Shown: in pieces, positions 44,612 through 53,466 of the stretch
Layout: the number at the start of each line of letters is the position of its first letter
How positions within the stretch are numbered: position 1 is the stretch's first letter
Source of the DNA: TH5896 sp049578985
GTDB taxonomy: Archaea > Thermoproteota > Nitrososphaeria > Nitrososphaerales > Nitrososphaeraceae
Assembly: GCA_049578985.1 (NCBI GenBank)
Contig: JBAUMZ010000114.1
Span: forward strand, 62,001 to 126,000
Direction: 5' to 3'
Length of the DNA: 64,000 nucleotides
Translations under genes and position numbers: made by a program
Notes under the pieces: generated by a model
Told to the model about the DNA's origin: nothing
What the model saw: the letters and a program-made list of their open reading frames with translations, nothing else
Database searches by the model: none

Positions 44612-46037
44612 CGGTCCTGGGTGCAACCTTCAAACATGAGACAAAACTTTCCAAATCATTAGGTGAGACTTCGCAACATAGCACATAAGGTTCAAATGGA
44701 TGGGGGAGTGCAGGAGATATGCTAGAACACTTCCGTAACGCTGAAGCCATCTCAGTAAATTTTGGCAAGTCATACGTCCGACAACAATACTTGTACGTGC
44801 CTTTTCGTGTGACTGTCCTGCCAACAATGATCTTGCGCAAGAATTGTGGAGAGGATTCAAGAAGAGTCATGATATCTTCGAGGGTATTTTCTGCCACGGC
44901 CCCTTCACCGTTCATGAAGACCATATCTCTGTCAACCCAAATCCTCCATTTCTCTTCAAATATAGTCCTTAACGATCGTCTCTGAATGTCAAGATAACGA
45001 ACCACTGTTTCTTCAGCTTTTGTTAACATCTTAAAACGGTCGCCAAGGCAAACCGATATCGCTACTCCTGATTTTTGCATTTTGCCACAAATTCGAAGGA
45101 GATCTGAGTACTCCCTTGCGTCACGAAGTGGAGTTCCCCTGTCTTCCTTAAGTAGAGTGTAATTGATCCCGCGTATCCCTTCTAAAGGCAGAACCTCTGT
45201 GCCAGAATTGGTGGCAACGAATTTTGCAATCCCTTCATAGATGGACCATTTCTCCTGATCCAGAAGTTCGGCGAATACTCGCCATTTCCCATTTTCCCTC
45301 AACTTGATCCCAGAATTTTCCACTATTGACTTAGCCCTTTGTAAGTTCCAAGTTAATCCGTCAATGTATGGAAAACGAGTCAGAGCGATAGCTTCATGAA
45401 TCGGCCTCCATTCACGTCCTACCATCATAAGGTCATCTGGCTGACTCCGCAACAGACCTTGAGATTCACCAACCTTGGCTATTTCAGCGTTTATTCCCAC
45501 AAGTGACCTGCCTTCTCCGCGATCCTGTCCCTCACCAAGCGAAGAGAGTACAGGCAACACAGAAAGGTCCGCATTTTTAGCGTCTAGTGTTATTGACAGA
45601 AGATAGCAAATCCCTGCAGAGGTTATTTCTGACCAACCATTGAGCTCGTACCTATTAATGTTCAGAACTCGCTGGCCATAAGCTTCGTTTGGTTCGGGGA
45701 CTACCTCATTAGATAGATGCCGGATCAGATACCATTTGGCTCGGAAGCTCTTTACAAGCTTTTCTACCGACTCATGTTCGAAATCTAAAAGTAAACATAA
45801 ATCATATTCATCGGAAATTGAGTTCCCAACCTGTAGAAAATCTGTCAAGTTTGTAGTGCTTCTCACCACACAGTTGGCGCCTAACCTGTCAAGAGTTTGG
45901 AAAACTATACTACTTGCAGCTATTCCATCTGGGGATGGACTACATAGGACAAGGAACTTACCCTCTTTTCTTACTAGGTCCCGAATATCATCCGAGATAG
46001 ACTTGAGATCATCATCTAGCCTATTTCGTGGATTCAT
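44586..46037 (-). CDS. GAN / RecJ-like DHH-fold protein with degenerate active site
   Basis: The 483 aa protein aligns with the archaeal GAN/RecJ (Cdc45-like) family by length, N-terminal motif and C-terminal DHHA1-like domain. The active-site motifs are altered: SPSPDGIAAS (residues 32-41) replaces HxDxDGIAS, DFEH replaces the second Asp motif, and RHL (about 107) replaces DHH. So it probably lacks nuclease activity and acts as the Cdc45-like structural partner of MCM and GINS. It sits between rps15 and pcc1. Confidence 0.7.
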   Translation of the reverse strand: MNPRNRLDDDLKSISDDIRDLVRKEGKFLVLCSPSPDGIAASSIVFQTLDRLGANCVVRSTTNLTDFLQVGNSISDEYDLCLLLDFEHESVEKLVKSFRAKWYLIRHLSNEVVPEPNEAYGQRVLNINRYELNGWSEITSAGICYLLSITLDAKNADLSVLPVLSSLGEGQDRGEGRSLVGINAEIAKVGESQGLLRSQPDDLMMVGREWRPIHEAIALTRFPYIDGLTWNLQRAKSIVENSGIKLRENGKWRVFAELLDQEKWSIYEGIAKFVATNSGTEVLPLEGIRGINYTLLKEDRGTPLRDAREYSDLLRICGKMQKSGVAISVCLGDRFKMLTKAEETVVRYLDIQRRSLRTIFEEKWRIWVDRDMVFMNGEGAVAENTLEDIMTLLESSPQFLRKIIVGRTVTRKGTYKYCCRTYDLPKFTEMASALRKCSSISPALPHPFEPYVLCCEVSPNDLESFVSCLKVAPRTDENARASR

Positions 46038-46052
46038 CAAGAAGTCGTGAGT

Positions 46053-46505
46053 CTATTGCGCCTGTGCTATAACCGCAGCATATTTCCAATTCTTGGCGAT
46101 TTTGTCCCTTTTCTTGTAATACCGTGAAAGACGATGTATCTTTGATTCGATCAGTTCTAAAGAACGAACGTTTCTTCTGTCGCTGTTGTGCATTCGAAGA
46201 TGCCTTTGCAGGCCAAGGGCCTTTTTTACTAGTCTATCTAGATCCTCTGGCATATCTTGCTTAACACCGTTTTCTGTCAAAACATCAGTTATGGTTTTTC
46301 CCAGAATAGGCTTAGCTAGTGGTATCCCATACTCATCTCTAAGAATGATACCAATTTGGGAAGCGGTCAATCCATCTTCATTGTACATTTTGGTGATATT
46401 AGATGTAAGGTCTGAATGACTGATGCTTACCCACGTAGGCACACTCTTGGACGTAGGACGTGTTGAATGAGACTTGCCGCGAGTATGTGCGTGCATTCGT
46501 GCCAT
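46053..46505 (-). CDS. rps15: 30S ribosomal protein S15
   Basis: The 150 aa archaeal S15 starts MARMHAHTRGKSHSTRP, with an S13-like N-terminal extension typical of Archaea/eukaryotes, and carries GLQRHLRMHNSDRRNVRSLE (about 97-116), the rRNA-binding core. The frame is open 15 codons upstream, but the family N-terminus fixes the ATG at 46505. It begins the rps15-GAN-pcc1-serS operon. Confidence 0.95.
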   Translation of the reverse strand: MARMHAHTRGKSHSTRPTSKSVPTWVSISHSDLTSNITKMYNEDGLTASQIGIILRDEYGIPLAKPILGKTITDVLTENGVKQDMPEDLDRLVKKALGLQRHLRMHNSDRRNVRSLELIESKIHRLSRYYKKRDKIAKNWKYAAVIAQAQ

Positions 46506-46608
46506 TGATAGACAACGTTCTGAGGGTCGACATCTAAATGTTACGGACATTGAAGAAGGTAAAGGTTTTACAAAAAAGTTAAATAATCGAGATTCGAAAA
46601 ATGAACAT

Positions 46609-47022
46609 ATGAATAAAGCCTACCTACCGGTTCTATCCATTATGGCATTACTCATGGCGACCGCATTTATATTGCCTGGTATTCAGACAGCGAATGCTCA
46701 GTACTCAGGCGAAGGATCCACACCGGGAAGTATTGAGGAACAATTGAAACTTGCTAGGGAGAAAACATCACTTGCTGCGCAACAAGGTGCATACGGTTCA
46801 GGAACTTCTATGGTTAGCGGTACCCTTGACAACACAGTACTATTTATCATAATACTCGTAGTAATATTCGGAGGGGTGGCAGCAGCATTCTTCGTAAAGT
46901 CCAGAGGAGCGAGAAGGGCAGCCACTACGCAATACTCTCGGCAGAGTGAACCGGATTGGAAATTAGAAGCTCAGAGATACAAAGACGAACTTGACGCTAT
47001 GAAAAGAAACCAAAATAGATAG
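46609..47022 (+). CDS. small secreted/membrane protein; candidate additional AMO subunit (AmoY/AmoZ)
   Basis: The 137 aa protein has a signal peptide (MNKAYLPVLSIMALLMATAF, cleavage near ANA-QYS), a short extracytoplasmic segment, one TM helix (about 82-103, VLFIIILVVIFGGVAAAFFV), and a Lys/Arg-rich tail (WKLEAQRYKDELDAM). Two additional subunits, AmoY and AmoZ, have been reported for Nitrososphaera viennensis AMO; this gene and its downstream neighbour match such small membrane proteins and lie about 4 kb from amoB. The assignment is inference: I cannot decide which is Y or Z. A T-rich terminator follows. Leaderless start likely. Confidence 0.6.
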   Translation: MNKAYLPVLSIMALLMATAFILPGIQTANAQYSGEGSTPGSIEEQLKLAREKTSLAAQQGAYGSGTSMVSGTLDNTVLFIIILVVIFGGVAAAFFVKSRGARRAATTQYSRQSEPDWKLEAQRYKDELDAMKRNQNR

Positions 47023-47037
47023 GGATACTGAAACAAA

Positions 47038-47097
47038 TCCTTTCCTTCTTTTTGAATATTGTCTTAATACTTATGCTGAGGCTTTTTTTTCTTTGTA
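47038..47097 (+). terminator. T-rich terminator between the two small membrane genes
   Basis: Runs of T (tccttctttttg, about 47041-47052, and tttttttttctttg, about 47085-47098) follow the first gene. Confidence 0.5.
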
Positions 47098-47210
47098 AAG
47101 TGTAATTATCTGTTCGGTGCAAATCTAGTACATTCGTTATATCAAGTGTAGATCCGAAGTTGTAAACCAAAATGTATATATCATAGATTTTATTTGGATT
47201 ATATCGTAAT

Positions 47211-47489
47211 ATGAGCGCCATTCTAAGCCTTGTGGGAATGTTCAGCACCGGATTGGAGAGTCTTCTGAAGCAGGTAGGACCAGCATACGACCCATTGTTC
47301 TTTGATGTAATGGTATACATATTTGGGACTATGCTTTTCGCAGTTTTCCTCCTGAGTGTAATAGCATTTTGGCTCAGACGAAAGGGACTTGGAGGAGGTT
47401 CTGCTAAAGAAAAATGGACTCAAGAATTAGAGACTTACTTCGAGCGTGAGCAGATAGGTCTTATTCCAGACGAAAAGCACCACTGGTAA
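47211..47489 (+). CDS. small membrane protein; candidate additional AMO subunit (AmoY/AmoZ)
   Basis: The 92 aa protein has a short N-terminal amphipathic segment, one strong TM helix (about 31-52, VMVYIFGTMLFAVFLLSVIA), then a soluble acidic/basic tail ending IGLIPDEKHHW. A TATA-like atatatcat (about 47174-47182) lies about 30 bp upstream. Gene size, topology and adjacency to the preceding gene suit the AmoY/AmoZ pair. Its tail contains two adjacent His residues, but metal binding is not implied. No homologue outside ammonia-oxidizing archaea is known to me. Confidence 0.6.
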   Translation: MSAILSLVGMFSTGLESLLKQVGPAYDPLFFDVMVYIFGTMLFAVFLLSVIAFWLRRKGLGGGSAKEKWTQELETYFEREQIGLIPDEKHHW

Positions 47490-47503
47490 TTTGACTACTC
47501 AAA

Positions 47504-47530
47504 AATTTCTTTTATTTGTTTTTCTTAAAT
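47504..47530 (+). terminator. T-rich terminator
   Basis: atttcttttatttgtttttctt follows the second small membrane gene (with ttt runs at 47507-47526). Confidence 0.5.
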
Positions 47531-47644
47531 TCTGAAAGGATTATTGTTTATGGATATTATTATCTGATCTTCTACCTTAAGCCAACGGCGTAGAAGACTA
47601 GGACTAGGAGGTGGCAGGATAGAAGACGGAAAACCCACACAGGA

Positions 47645-48535
47645 TCAGAATCTTCGAACAATCTTTGGTCTTAACATTTCAGGGTGACTTATCAATTCAT
47701 GAATCAGTCTCTGAAGCTTTGATTTTTCAGATGGGAGAGTCCCGCCAATACTGTATACATTTGAAGCATGATTAGCTCTAAAGATTACTTCTCTTGTCGG
47801 ATTGAAAAGCATTATTAGCCTTTCCAGTTCATGCAAGATCTCCAAATCAGTTAACCAGGAAAATGGCTCCCTAAACTTGGACATGAACTCGCTACGAACA
47901 GTTTCGTCTAGTTGGAGGTTGAGAGCGGCTAGATAGTGCGGGCTAATTTTGCTCACAACCATGGCGGTATCGGATATGTGTGCATCAGTATATGTTCTGC
48001 CGCCTAAGCCGAGAATGACCATGCAAGAGAGTGTGAATTTATGATCAATTGCTTTCTCACAACTTTCAATAATCATTGAGGGAGATGCGCCCTTAGTGAC
48101 CTTCTGCAGCACAACATCATTACCGCTCTCTATCCCAACATATAACATGCTTAGTCCTCTATTCCGCAACCGTTCAAGTTCAGGGTCCTTTTTCTGGATC
48201 AGATTCCTTGGCATGGCATAGCATGAAATTCGCTTAAGACTGTTAAATTTTAGATTCAAATAGTCTAATATTTCAACCAATCTTTCGGTCTTGAGATTTA
48301 GTGCATCACCATCAGCTAGAAATATCTTTTCGGTTAGGGGTTGGTATTTAGAAATCAAATCTATTTCGAACTTGATCTCATCTAATGACCTCTCTTGATA
48401 GGATTTTGTTCGATACATACTACAGAATGAACAGCGATTAAAGGAACATCCCAACGTGACCTGTAAGATCGTTGAGTTTGCCTCGGAGGGAGGTCTGTAA
48501 AGAGGATAATCGTAAACTATTTCTTCTAAAGACAT
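47645..48535 (-). CDS. radical SAM protein
   Basis: The 296 aa protein has the cluster motif CSFNRCSFC (residues 30-38; C-x4-C-x2-C), as in the Elp3/coproporphyrinogen-dehydrogenase-like subfamily, then YKYVGIESGND-like and AMVILGLGG elements (here MLYVGIESGN, about 139). Substrate unknown; no neighbour suggests it. The start is ATG near YPLYRPPSEANS. Confidence 0.8.
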   Translation of the reverse strand: MSLEEIVYDYPLYRPPSEANSTILQVTLGCSFNRCSFCSMYRTKSYQERSLDEIKFEIDLISKYQPLTEKIFLADGDALNLKTERLVEILDYLNLKFNSLKRISCYAMPRNLIQKKDPELERLRNRGLSMLYVGIESGNDVVLQKVTKGASPSMIIESCEKAIDHKFTLSCMVILGLGGRTYTDAHISDTAMVVSKISPHYLAALNLQLDETVRSEFMSKFREPFSWLTDLEILHELERLIMLFNPTREVIFRANHASNVYSIGGTLPSEKSKLQRLIHELISHPEMLRPKIVRRF

Positions 48536-48654
48536 TAAAGAAAGTGGTATCGCATGAATAATGTATATGTTGTGGAATGAAAAGTTCGGTATTTCTAGTA
48601 CGTTAGTCTAATCTATTGAAAAGATTTTAAAACGACAGCAAACACTTCATATTG

Positions 48655-48780
48655 TCGTGTGCATGTCACGCTCCAAATGCCTCGCCTAGACCTAGAGGTA
48701 GTTGTTTGGGGTCTGTTCGTCGCGAGGTCATCATAGCTTCTGGCTCTGCCTGGAGCAGCGATTATTCACTTCATCCCCTG
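48655..48780. ncRNA. candidate structured RNA, strand unresolved
   Basis: Three nested helices: 48670-48675 with 48751-48756 (gctcca/tggagc), 48680-48685 with 48722-48727 (cctcgc/gcgagg), and 48688-48692 with 48710-48714 (agacc/ggtct). The base composition is more GC-rich than flanks. TATA-like elements exist for both strands (about 48620-48627 for plus, 48800-48808 for minus). On the minus strand an ACA lies a few bases after the outer helix and an ATGATGA motif lies inside. I cannot assign a class; RNase P and SRP signatures were not found. Confidence 0.45.
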
Positions 48781-48858
48781 CAAGTATTAGTATGCTCCGG
48801 TTATAAATTTGTAAGAAAATAATTCGACTTCGGTTCAACTCGAAGTTCTTCAGAGGAT

Positions 48859-49776
48859 TCATTGACGGTATGGAAGGTGTATTGTTTTCAGATCATATGC
48901 ATTATCTACGTTCTCATGAATGAGGCGCGCTTCTGCGAGCAATTGTTTACTCTGCCTGTACCTCGTACTAAAATGAGTTAATACAAGCTTCTTAGCACCA
49001 GACTGACTTGCTAACTTAGCAGCTTCAGCAGCAGTAGCATGAAAGTTCTCGATCGCCTTATGTCGGAGCTCCTCGGCATATGTTGACTCAAAGATGAGGA
49101 GATCGCAATTCTGGAAAAAATTGCTAAGCTTTTCGGTTGGTCTTGTATCACCAGATATTCCAATCTTCCTCCCAGGTCGTTTTGGCCCTACCACATCGGA
49201 TGATCTTACTGTACTTCCGTTGATCACAATATCAGTACCTGATTGAAGTTGTTTGTATAATCTCCCTTCTGGTATTCCTAATTGTACTGCTCTTTTGATA
49301 TCAAAAATCCCAGGTCTCTCTAATTCCGTCAGACAGAATGAGTAGGCAGTAACATTATGATCTGCTTCGCAACATGTCACTTCATAATCCTCCTCACGCA
49401 CCAACAATCCCTCAGTTTCTATATTGTGAAGATTTACATCAAATGAAAGCCCAAAACCTATTAATCTTGTACTAAACTTTATGAATTCTGCGAGTCTCGG
49501 CTCACCATAGATATCAATAGGCATGGTTCTGCCATTAAGAGATAGTGTTTGGAGTAGCCCCAAAATTCCGAGTGAGTGGTCAGCGTGCATGTGCGTGATA
49601 AAAACTTTCATTTTACAATTCATCCTGAGACTTGATCTTACAAAATTTCTTTGCATGCCTTCCCCAGCATCGAAGAGAAGTATCTCATTCCCTCGAGCAA
49701 TCGCGATAGAAGATAGTCCTCGTTCATCAGTTGGGGTGGCAGCTGACGTGCCCAGGAAAATGATTCTAAGATCCAT
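48859..49776 (-). CDS. rnz: ribonuclease Z (tRNA 3' processing)
   Basis: The 305 aa metallo-beta-lactamase-fold enzyme cuts tRNA 3' trailers. It has FLGTSAATPT at the N-terminus, the metal motif THMHADHSLG (about 61-70), HNV (about 137), SGDTRPT (about 204) and HFSTRY (about 269-274; final His ligand). Length fits the short tRNase Z form. It serves maturation of the tRNA genes in this window among others. Confidence 0.94.
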   Translation of the reverse strand: MDLRIIFLGTSAATPTDERGLSSIAIARGNEILLFDAGEGMQRNFVRSSLRMNCKMKVFITHMHADHSLGILGLLQTLSLNGRTMPIDIYGEPRLAEFIKFSTRLIGFGLSFDVNLHNIETEGLLVREEDYEVTCCEADHNVTAYSFCLTELERPGIFDIKRAVQLGIPEGRLYKQLQSGTDIVINGSTVRSSDVVGPKRPGRKIGISGDTRPTEKLSNFFQNCDLLIFESTYAEELRHKAIENFHATAAEAAKLASQSGAKKLVLTHFSTRYRQSKQLLAEARLIHENVDNAYDLKTIHLPYRQ

Positions 49777-49895
49777 ACATGACTAGTAAGTTCTGGTCTA
49801 AGGTAAATCTACCTAATTTTCGTAGAGTTGCTCCATTTACATTGCTTCTGCAATTTTGCCGATCTTGAGATTAGAGGTATCGCATGTAGCTACTT

Positions 49896-50699
49896 TCAAA
49901 GGGCTAGAAAGATCTCCTTCACTGGTTCTCTAATGCCTAATTTTCTAATTATCCCTTCAAATCTAGCTTTGCTTGACGTGATTAGAATCTCCGTGCGGCC
50001 AACTCCTTTTTTTTTGGCCATACGATTAGTGGATAGATATTTCCTCACATCATTTGCGAGAAGTTTTACAGGATCAATCAACCTGATGGTTGGAAGTAAG
50101 GAGACGAGATAATTTGAGACAAAGGGTAGGTGGGTGCTTGCCAAAACCATCACATCTATGTGTGATTCAAGATGCTCGCGATATTCTACTGCCTTGGAGA
50201 TTGCATCAAAAGTCTTTCGTTCATTGGTGATATATTCACCACTCTCAACCAAGCCTATAATTTCTGTTGCATCAAATCTGGTTACAAGTATATTCTGTGG
50301 GACTTGGGACTTTATCAAACCGCCCAATTCTTTGCTCTTGATCGTGCCTGTGGTTGCCAATATTCCGATATGCTTTTTCTTCGTCAGCCTACAAGCGGTC
50401 TTGAGTGGAGGGATAATTCCCACGACATCCATCCTAGATGAGCGCTTGACTTCATCAAGAATCTGAATTGAAGGAGTAATTGAGGCAATAATTACCAATT
50501 TTGGTTTATACCGCTCAAGATATCTTAGGATATCAAGAATTATGGTTAAAAGTTCTTGCCTTGTCTTGTTACCATATGGAAAGTGCTGTTCATCTGCAAG
50601 GTACAGTAGATTTTCAGTCGGTAAGTGTTTCCGTAATTGTTTTATTACTGATAAGGAACCTAGTCCCGAGTCAAAAACGGCAATCGGATTATCTAGCAA
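49896..50699 (-). CDS. Asp/Glu racemase-fold protein lacking both catalytic cysteines
   Basis: The 267 aa protein aligns with glutamate racemase (AVFDSGLGSLSVIKQLRKHLP at the N-terminus, FPYGNK near residue 40). The two proton-shuttling cysteines are absent: VIIASITPS (about 70-78) stands where racemases have ACNTAS, and LASTHLP (about 186-192) where they have GCTHYP. It therefore cannot work as a standard cofactor-independent racemase. Archaea have no peptidoglycan need for D-glutamate. Role unknown. Start is TTG. Confidence 0.7.
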   Translation of the reverse strand: MLDNPIAVFDSGLGSLSVIKQLRKHLPTENLLYLADEQHFPYGNKTRQELLTIILDILRYLERYKPKLVIIASITPSIQILDEVKRSSRMDVVGIIPPLKTACRLTKKKHIGILATTGTIKSKELGGLIKSQVPQNILVTRFDATEIIGLVESGEYITNERKTFDAISKAVEYREHLESHIDVMVLASTHLPFVSNYLVSLLPTIRLIDPVKLLANDVRKYLSTNRMAKKKGVGRTEILITSSKARFEGIIRKLGIREPVKEIFLAL

Positions 50700-50756
50700 C
50701 TGGAATCTTTACGATTGGTACTGGTTGAGTCAACGACCTTAGCTGAATAAATACTC

Positions 50757-52949
50757 TCATGACCTCTCAATCACTTCTTCGTGAGTGCTTCTCTTAGCCT
50801 CTACTCGATTGTGGTCCAAGCTATGATCAATGGCCCTTGTCCGCCATACAAATTTGGAATAGAGCATTTTGGGGACGAGGCGTTTGAAGTCAACCCCTTC
50901 GCCAATATACCATTTAGGAAACCATTCGTAAAGGTGTAACCTAATTGTTTGAATGTATACTATCAGTCCTTCAATCAACATTATACCAATATTTCCTCCG
51001 ATAAGGACAGCATATCCTCCAGCTGTGCCACCCAAGGATTCGAATGAATCGATAACCGTTACAAGGAGTGCGGCGTGAACCAGTAGCATAATTCCAAGTC
51101 TAGAGTAACTTATTGTGTTTGAAAGCATTTCTATGATTCTCACCATTATTACCTCCACCACTATACCTACCAATCCACCACCTTCATCCTTCCCAAGTTT
51201 CTTGAGGTGCTTCTCTTCCTTTATGCCTCCGATAATCATTGTTATCACGGTCCCAATAATTACAAGGGGTGCTGCCTTTGCAACCAGATCTACAGTAACC
51301 CAGTCTCCGAAAACGACCGTCAGCCAAGGCACCGGTTCATCGTAGGTGATTCCTGTAATCCCAAACATGCCGATGATATCATATCCAGAACCTATAGCTG
51401 CTAGGATGAGGCTTACCACCGCAAAGTATTGTACTATGGTTGGGATATCATGGTAAAAAATCATAAGATTATCATGTTTTTTGATATTTGCCGAGAGCCT
51501 CAAGAAGAAAGCCAGCAAGATATGCACCACCCCTATAGCAATCGAAATCTCCAAAATCTTGACTACCTCCTCAAATGTTAGCTCCGACACACTTAACAAG
51601 CCCACAAATCCTAATTGTTCAGCAATGGGCGCCAGAATAGGTATCTCGATTGCGTGGAAACCAAATAATTCGCCCGTTCCCAAGCCTGCGATGGCAGCGG
51701 CAGCTCCACTCGCCGCTATTAAAGTTCCCCAAGTGGTTAGAGATCCGTTGCCACGATATCTGAAAAGCATCCCGAGACCAAAGAGCAATATGCCGTGCCC
51801 CAAGTCTGCAAACATCAATCCATAGAACAGAGGCCACACGAAGGCAATAATCGGCGTAGGGTCTCTCTCGTCATAGTTGGGTAATCCCTGTGTCTCGGTA
51901 ATGATCTCGAAGGTACGAATATACTTTTTATTTTTCAAGAGTGTAGGAAGTTTCTCATTGTGATCCTCAGCGTGACTTTCATGAGCGGACAAACCTTCGT
52001 GACTATCCATTACCGAGACGTAATCGCTTGTCAAACTCTTGAAATTATTCTCCATTTGCTCAGGGATAAAGCCCTGAATCATAGCGAAATTTCTGGTGCC
52101 ACCTGGCTTCCTAGTTGCCTCTAAAACATCTTTTGCCACCTGAGAAGCTTCATGTAATGATAGTAGTTTCGTAGTAAGTGATAATTTTAATTTCTCAACC
52201 TTCTTACCCAGGTCTGTACTTTGCTTCTCTAGTTCCTTTATTTTGGTTTTGGACTCAGCATAGGCCAAATGGGGATTCTGAGGCATGTTAGGAGATACTT
52301 GCAAAGGATGCACTCCGAAGCTTCTCAGAACTTTGATTATTCTATCAGCGTCATTGTCAGTTGAACCTAAAACGATTAAAGCAGACTTGTGCTCATTTAA
52401 TTTAACAATCTGCATCATTAGATCTCCCAAACTTTTTTTGATCTCATCTTGGTCGTTATTTTCAATGATAAAAGTTGCAGCATAAAACATTTTCAATTTA
52501 GAAAAAATTCGCAGATCTAAATCCAATTCCGCTGCCATTTCTAACGTTAAAGCTATCGTACGGTATTCTTCCAACTGTTTCGAAACCTGACTTTGTTCCA
52601 TAAGAATCTTTTTAGGCTCATCCAAGAGTGCCGCACTCCTTCCTTCCAAATCAACTATGAAGCCCTGGATATCTTCAATCTCGTAGGATGTCTCCTCCTT
52701 CGGAGCACCTTTAAACATTGTATCCATTACACCCGTTTCTAAAGGTACTCCCAAAGCCTTGACTACATCGTCAATTTCTTGGAAAAGCCGCTGTGCCTTC
52801 AATAATAGGTCGTCATAATAGGGATTAATGTACTCGGATGCATGTTGTAAGGGATGAAACCATTCAAGTTGAGCAAGTCTGCTTACAGCTTGCTGCGTCT
52901 CAGTCCTAGGTAGGACAAGTGTAGTTTTCAGTAATTTAGCGGTTCCCAT
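50757..52949 (-). CDS. atpI: A-type ATP synthase subunit I (a-subunit)
   Basis: The 730 aa stator/channel subunit has a cytoplasmic N-terminal half with coiled coils (about 210-280) and seven or eight TM helices from about residue 350 (FVWPLFYGLMFADLGHGILL; YSRLGIMLLVHAALL with the essential Arg; IRLHLYEWFPKW at the C-terminus). It conducts protons with the K ring. Last gene of the operon, 65 bp after atpK. Confidence 0.95.
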   Translation of the reverse strand: MGTAKLLKTTLVLPRTETQQAVSRLAQLEWFHPLQHASEYINPYYDDLLLKAQRLFQEIDDVVKALGVPLETGVMDTMFKGAPKEETSYEIEDIQGFIVDLEGRSAALLDEPKKILMEQSQVSKQLEEYRTIALTLEMAAELDLDLRIFSKLKMFYAATFIIENNDQDEIKKSLGDLMMQIVKLNEHKSALIVLGSTDNDADRIIKVLRSFGVHPLQVSPNMPQNPHLAYAESKTKIKELEKQSTDLGKKVEKLKLSLTTKLLSLHEASQVAKDVLEATRKPGGTRNFAMIQGFIPEQMENNFKSLTSDYVSVMDSHEGLSAHESHAEDHNEKLPTLLKNKKYIRTFEIITETQGLPNYDERDPTPIIAFVWPLFYGLMFADLGHGILLFGLGMLFRYRGNGSLTTWGTLIAASGAAAAIAGLGTGELFGFHAIEIPILAPIAEQLGFVGLLSVSELTFEEVVKILEISIAIGVVHILLAFFLRLSANIKKHDNLMIFYHDIPTIVQYFAVVSLILAAIGSGYDIIGMFGITGITYDEPVPWLTVVFGDWVTVDLVAKAAPLVIIGTVITMIIGGIKEEKHLKKLGKDEGGGLVGIVVEVIMVRIIEMLSNTISYSRLGIMLLVHAALLVTVIDSFESLGGTAGGYAVLIGGNIGIMLIEGLIVYIQTIRLHLYEWFPKWYIGEGVDFKRLVPKMLYSKFVWRTRAIDHSLDHNRVEAKRSTHEEVIERS

Positions 52950-53014
52950 TTAGTCCCAGTCCATCCGTTATCCTCTCAGTTGGAGGTGCCTTATCAGGAA
53001 TCTCCCAATTTAGG

Positions 53015-53353
53015 TCACGCTTGACCGAGTATGATGAACATCATGACGATACCGTAAATCGCGATTGATTCTACCATACCTACAATAATGAAAACCCTAG
53101 ACTGCATTTTAGGATTATCACTAATAGCTGCTAGGCCGGCAGCCCCTACGTAACCAAGTCCGATACCTGCACCAAGAGCGGCCAAACCAAACGCCATTCC
53201 TGCACCTATCAGCTTGAACGAGCTTGTATCACCCGCGGATGCCCCTTCCTGAGCATATGCTACAGACCCCATGGAATTTACAGTTATGAAAGTTATTGTG
53301 GTCAGAGCCACGATAACCGGGATAAAAACATGTCCTCCCTTTCCTTTCTTCAT
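53015..53353 (-). CDS. atpK: A-type ATP synthase subunit K (c-ring)
   Basis: The 112 aa protein has an N-terminal signal-like helix (about residues 9-33, ending VAYAQEG) and then a two-helix c-subunit: GAGMAFGLAALGAGIGLGYV and VFIIVGMVESIAIYGIVMMF. The ion-binding Glu is in GMVES. The extra leader suggests that the ring subunit is cleaved before assembly. Confidence 0.93.
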   Translation of the reverse strand: MKKGKGGHVFIPVIVALTTITFITVNSMGSVAYAQEGASAGDTSSFKLIGAGMAFGLAALGAGIGLGYVGAAGLAAISDNPKMQSRVFIIVGMVESIAIYGIVMMFIILGQA

Positions 53354-53466
53354 AGGGGTTCGAGATGGGACGCCCTATTTAATGATATCTCGGCAAATGG
53401 ACAATTCTACATATTAAAGAAGAATCATAACGGATTGTTACTAAGTAAGAAACCATGGTAAATGAC

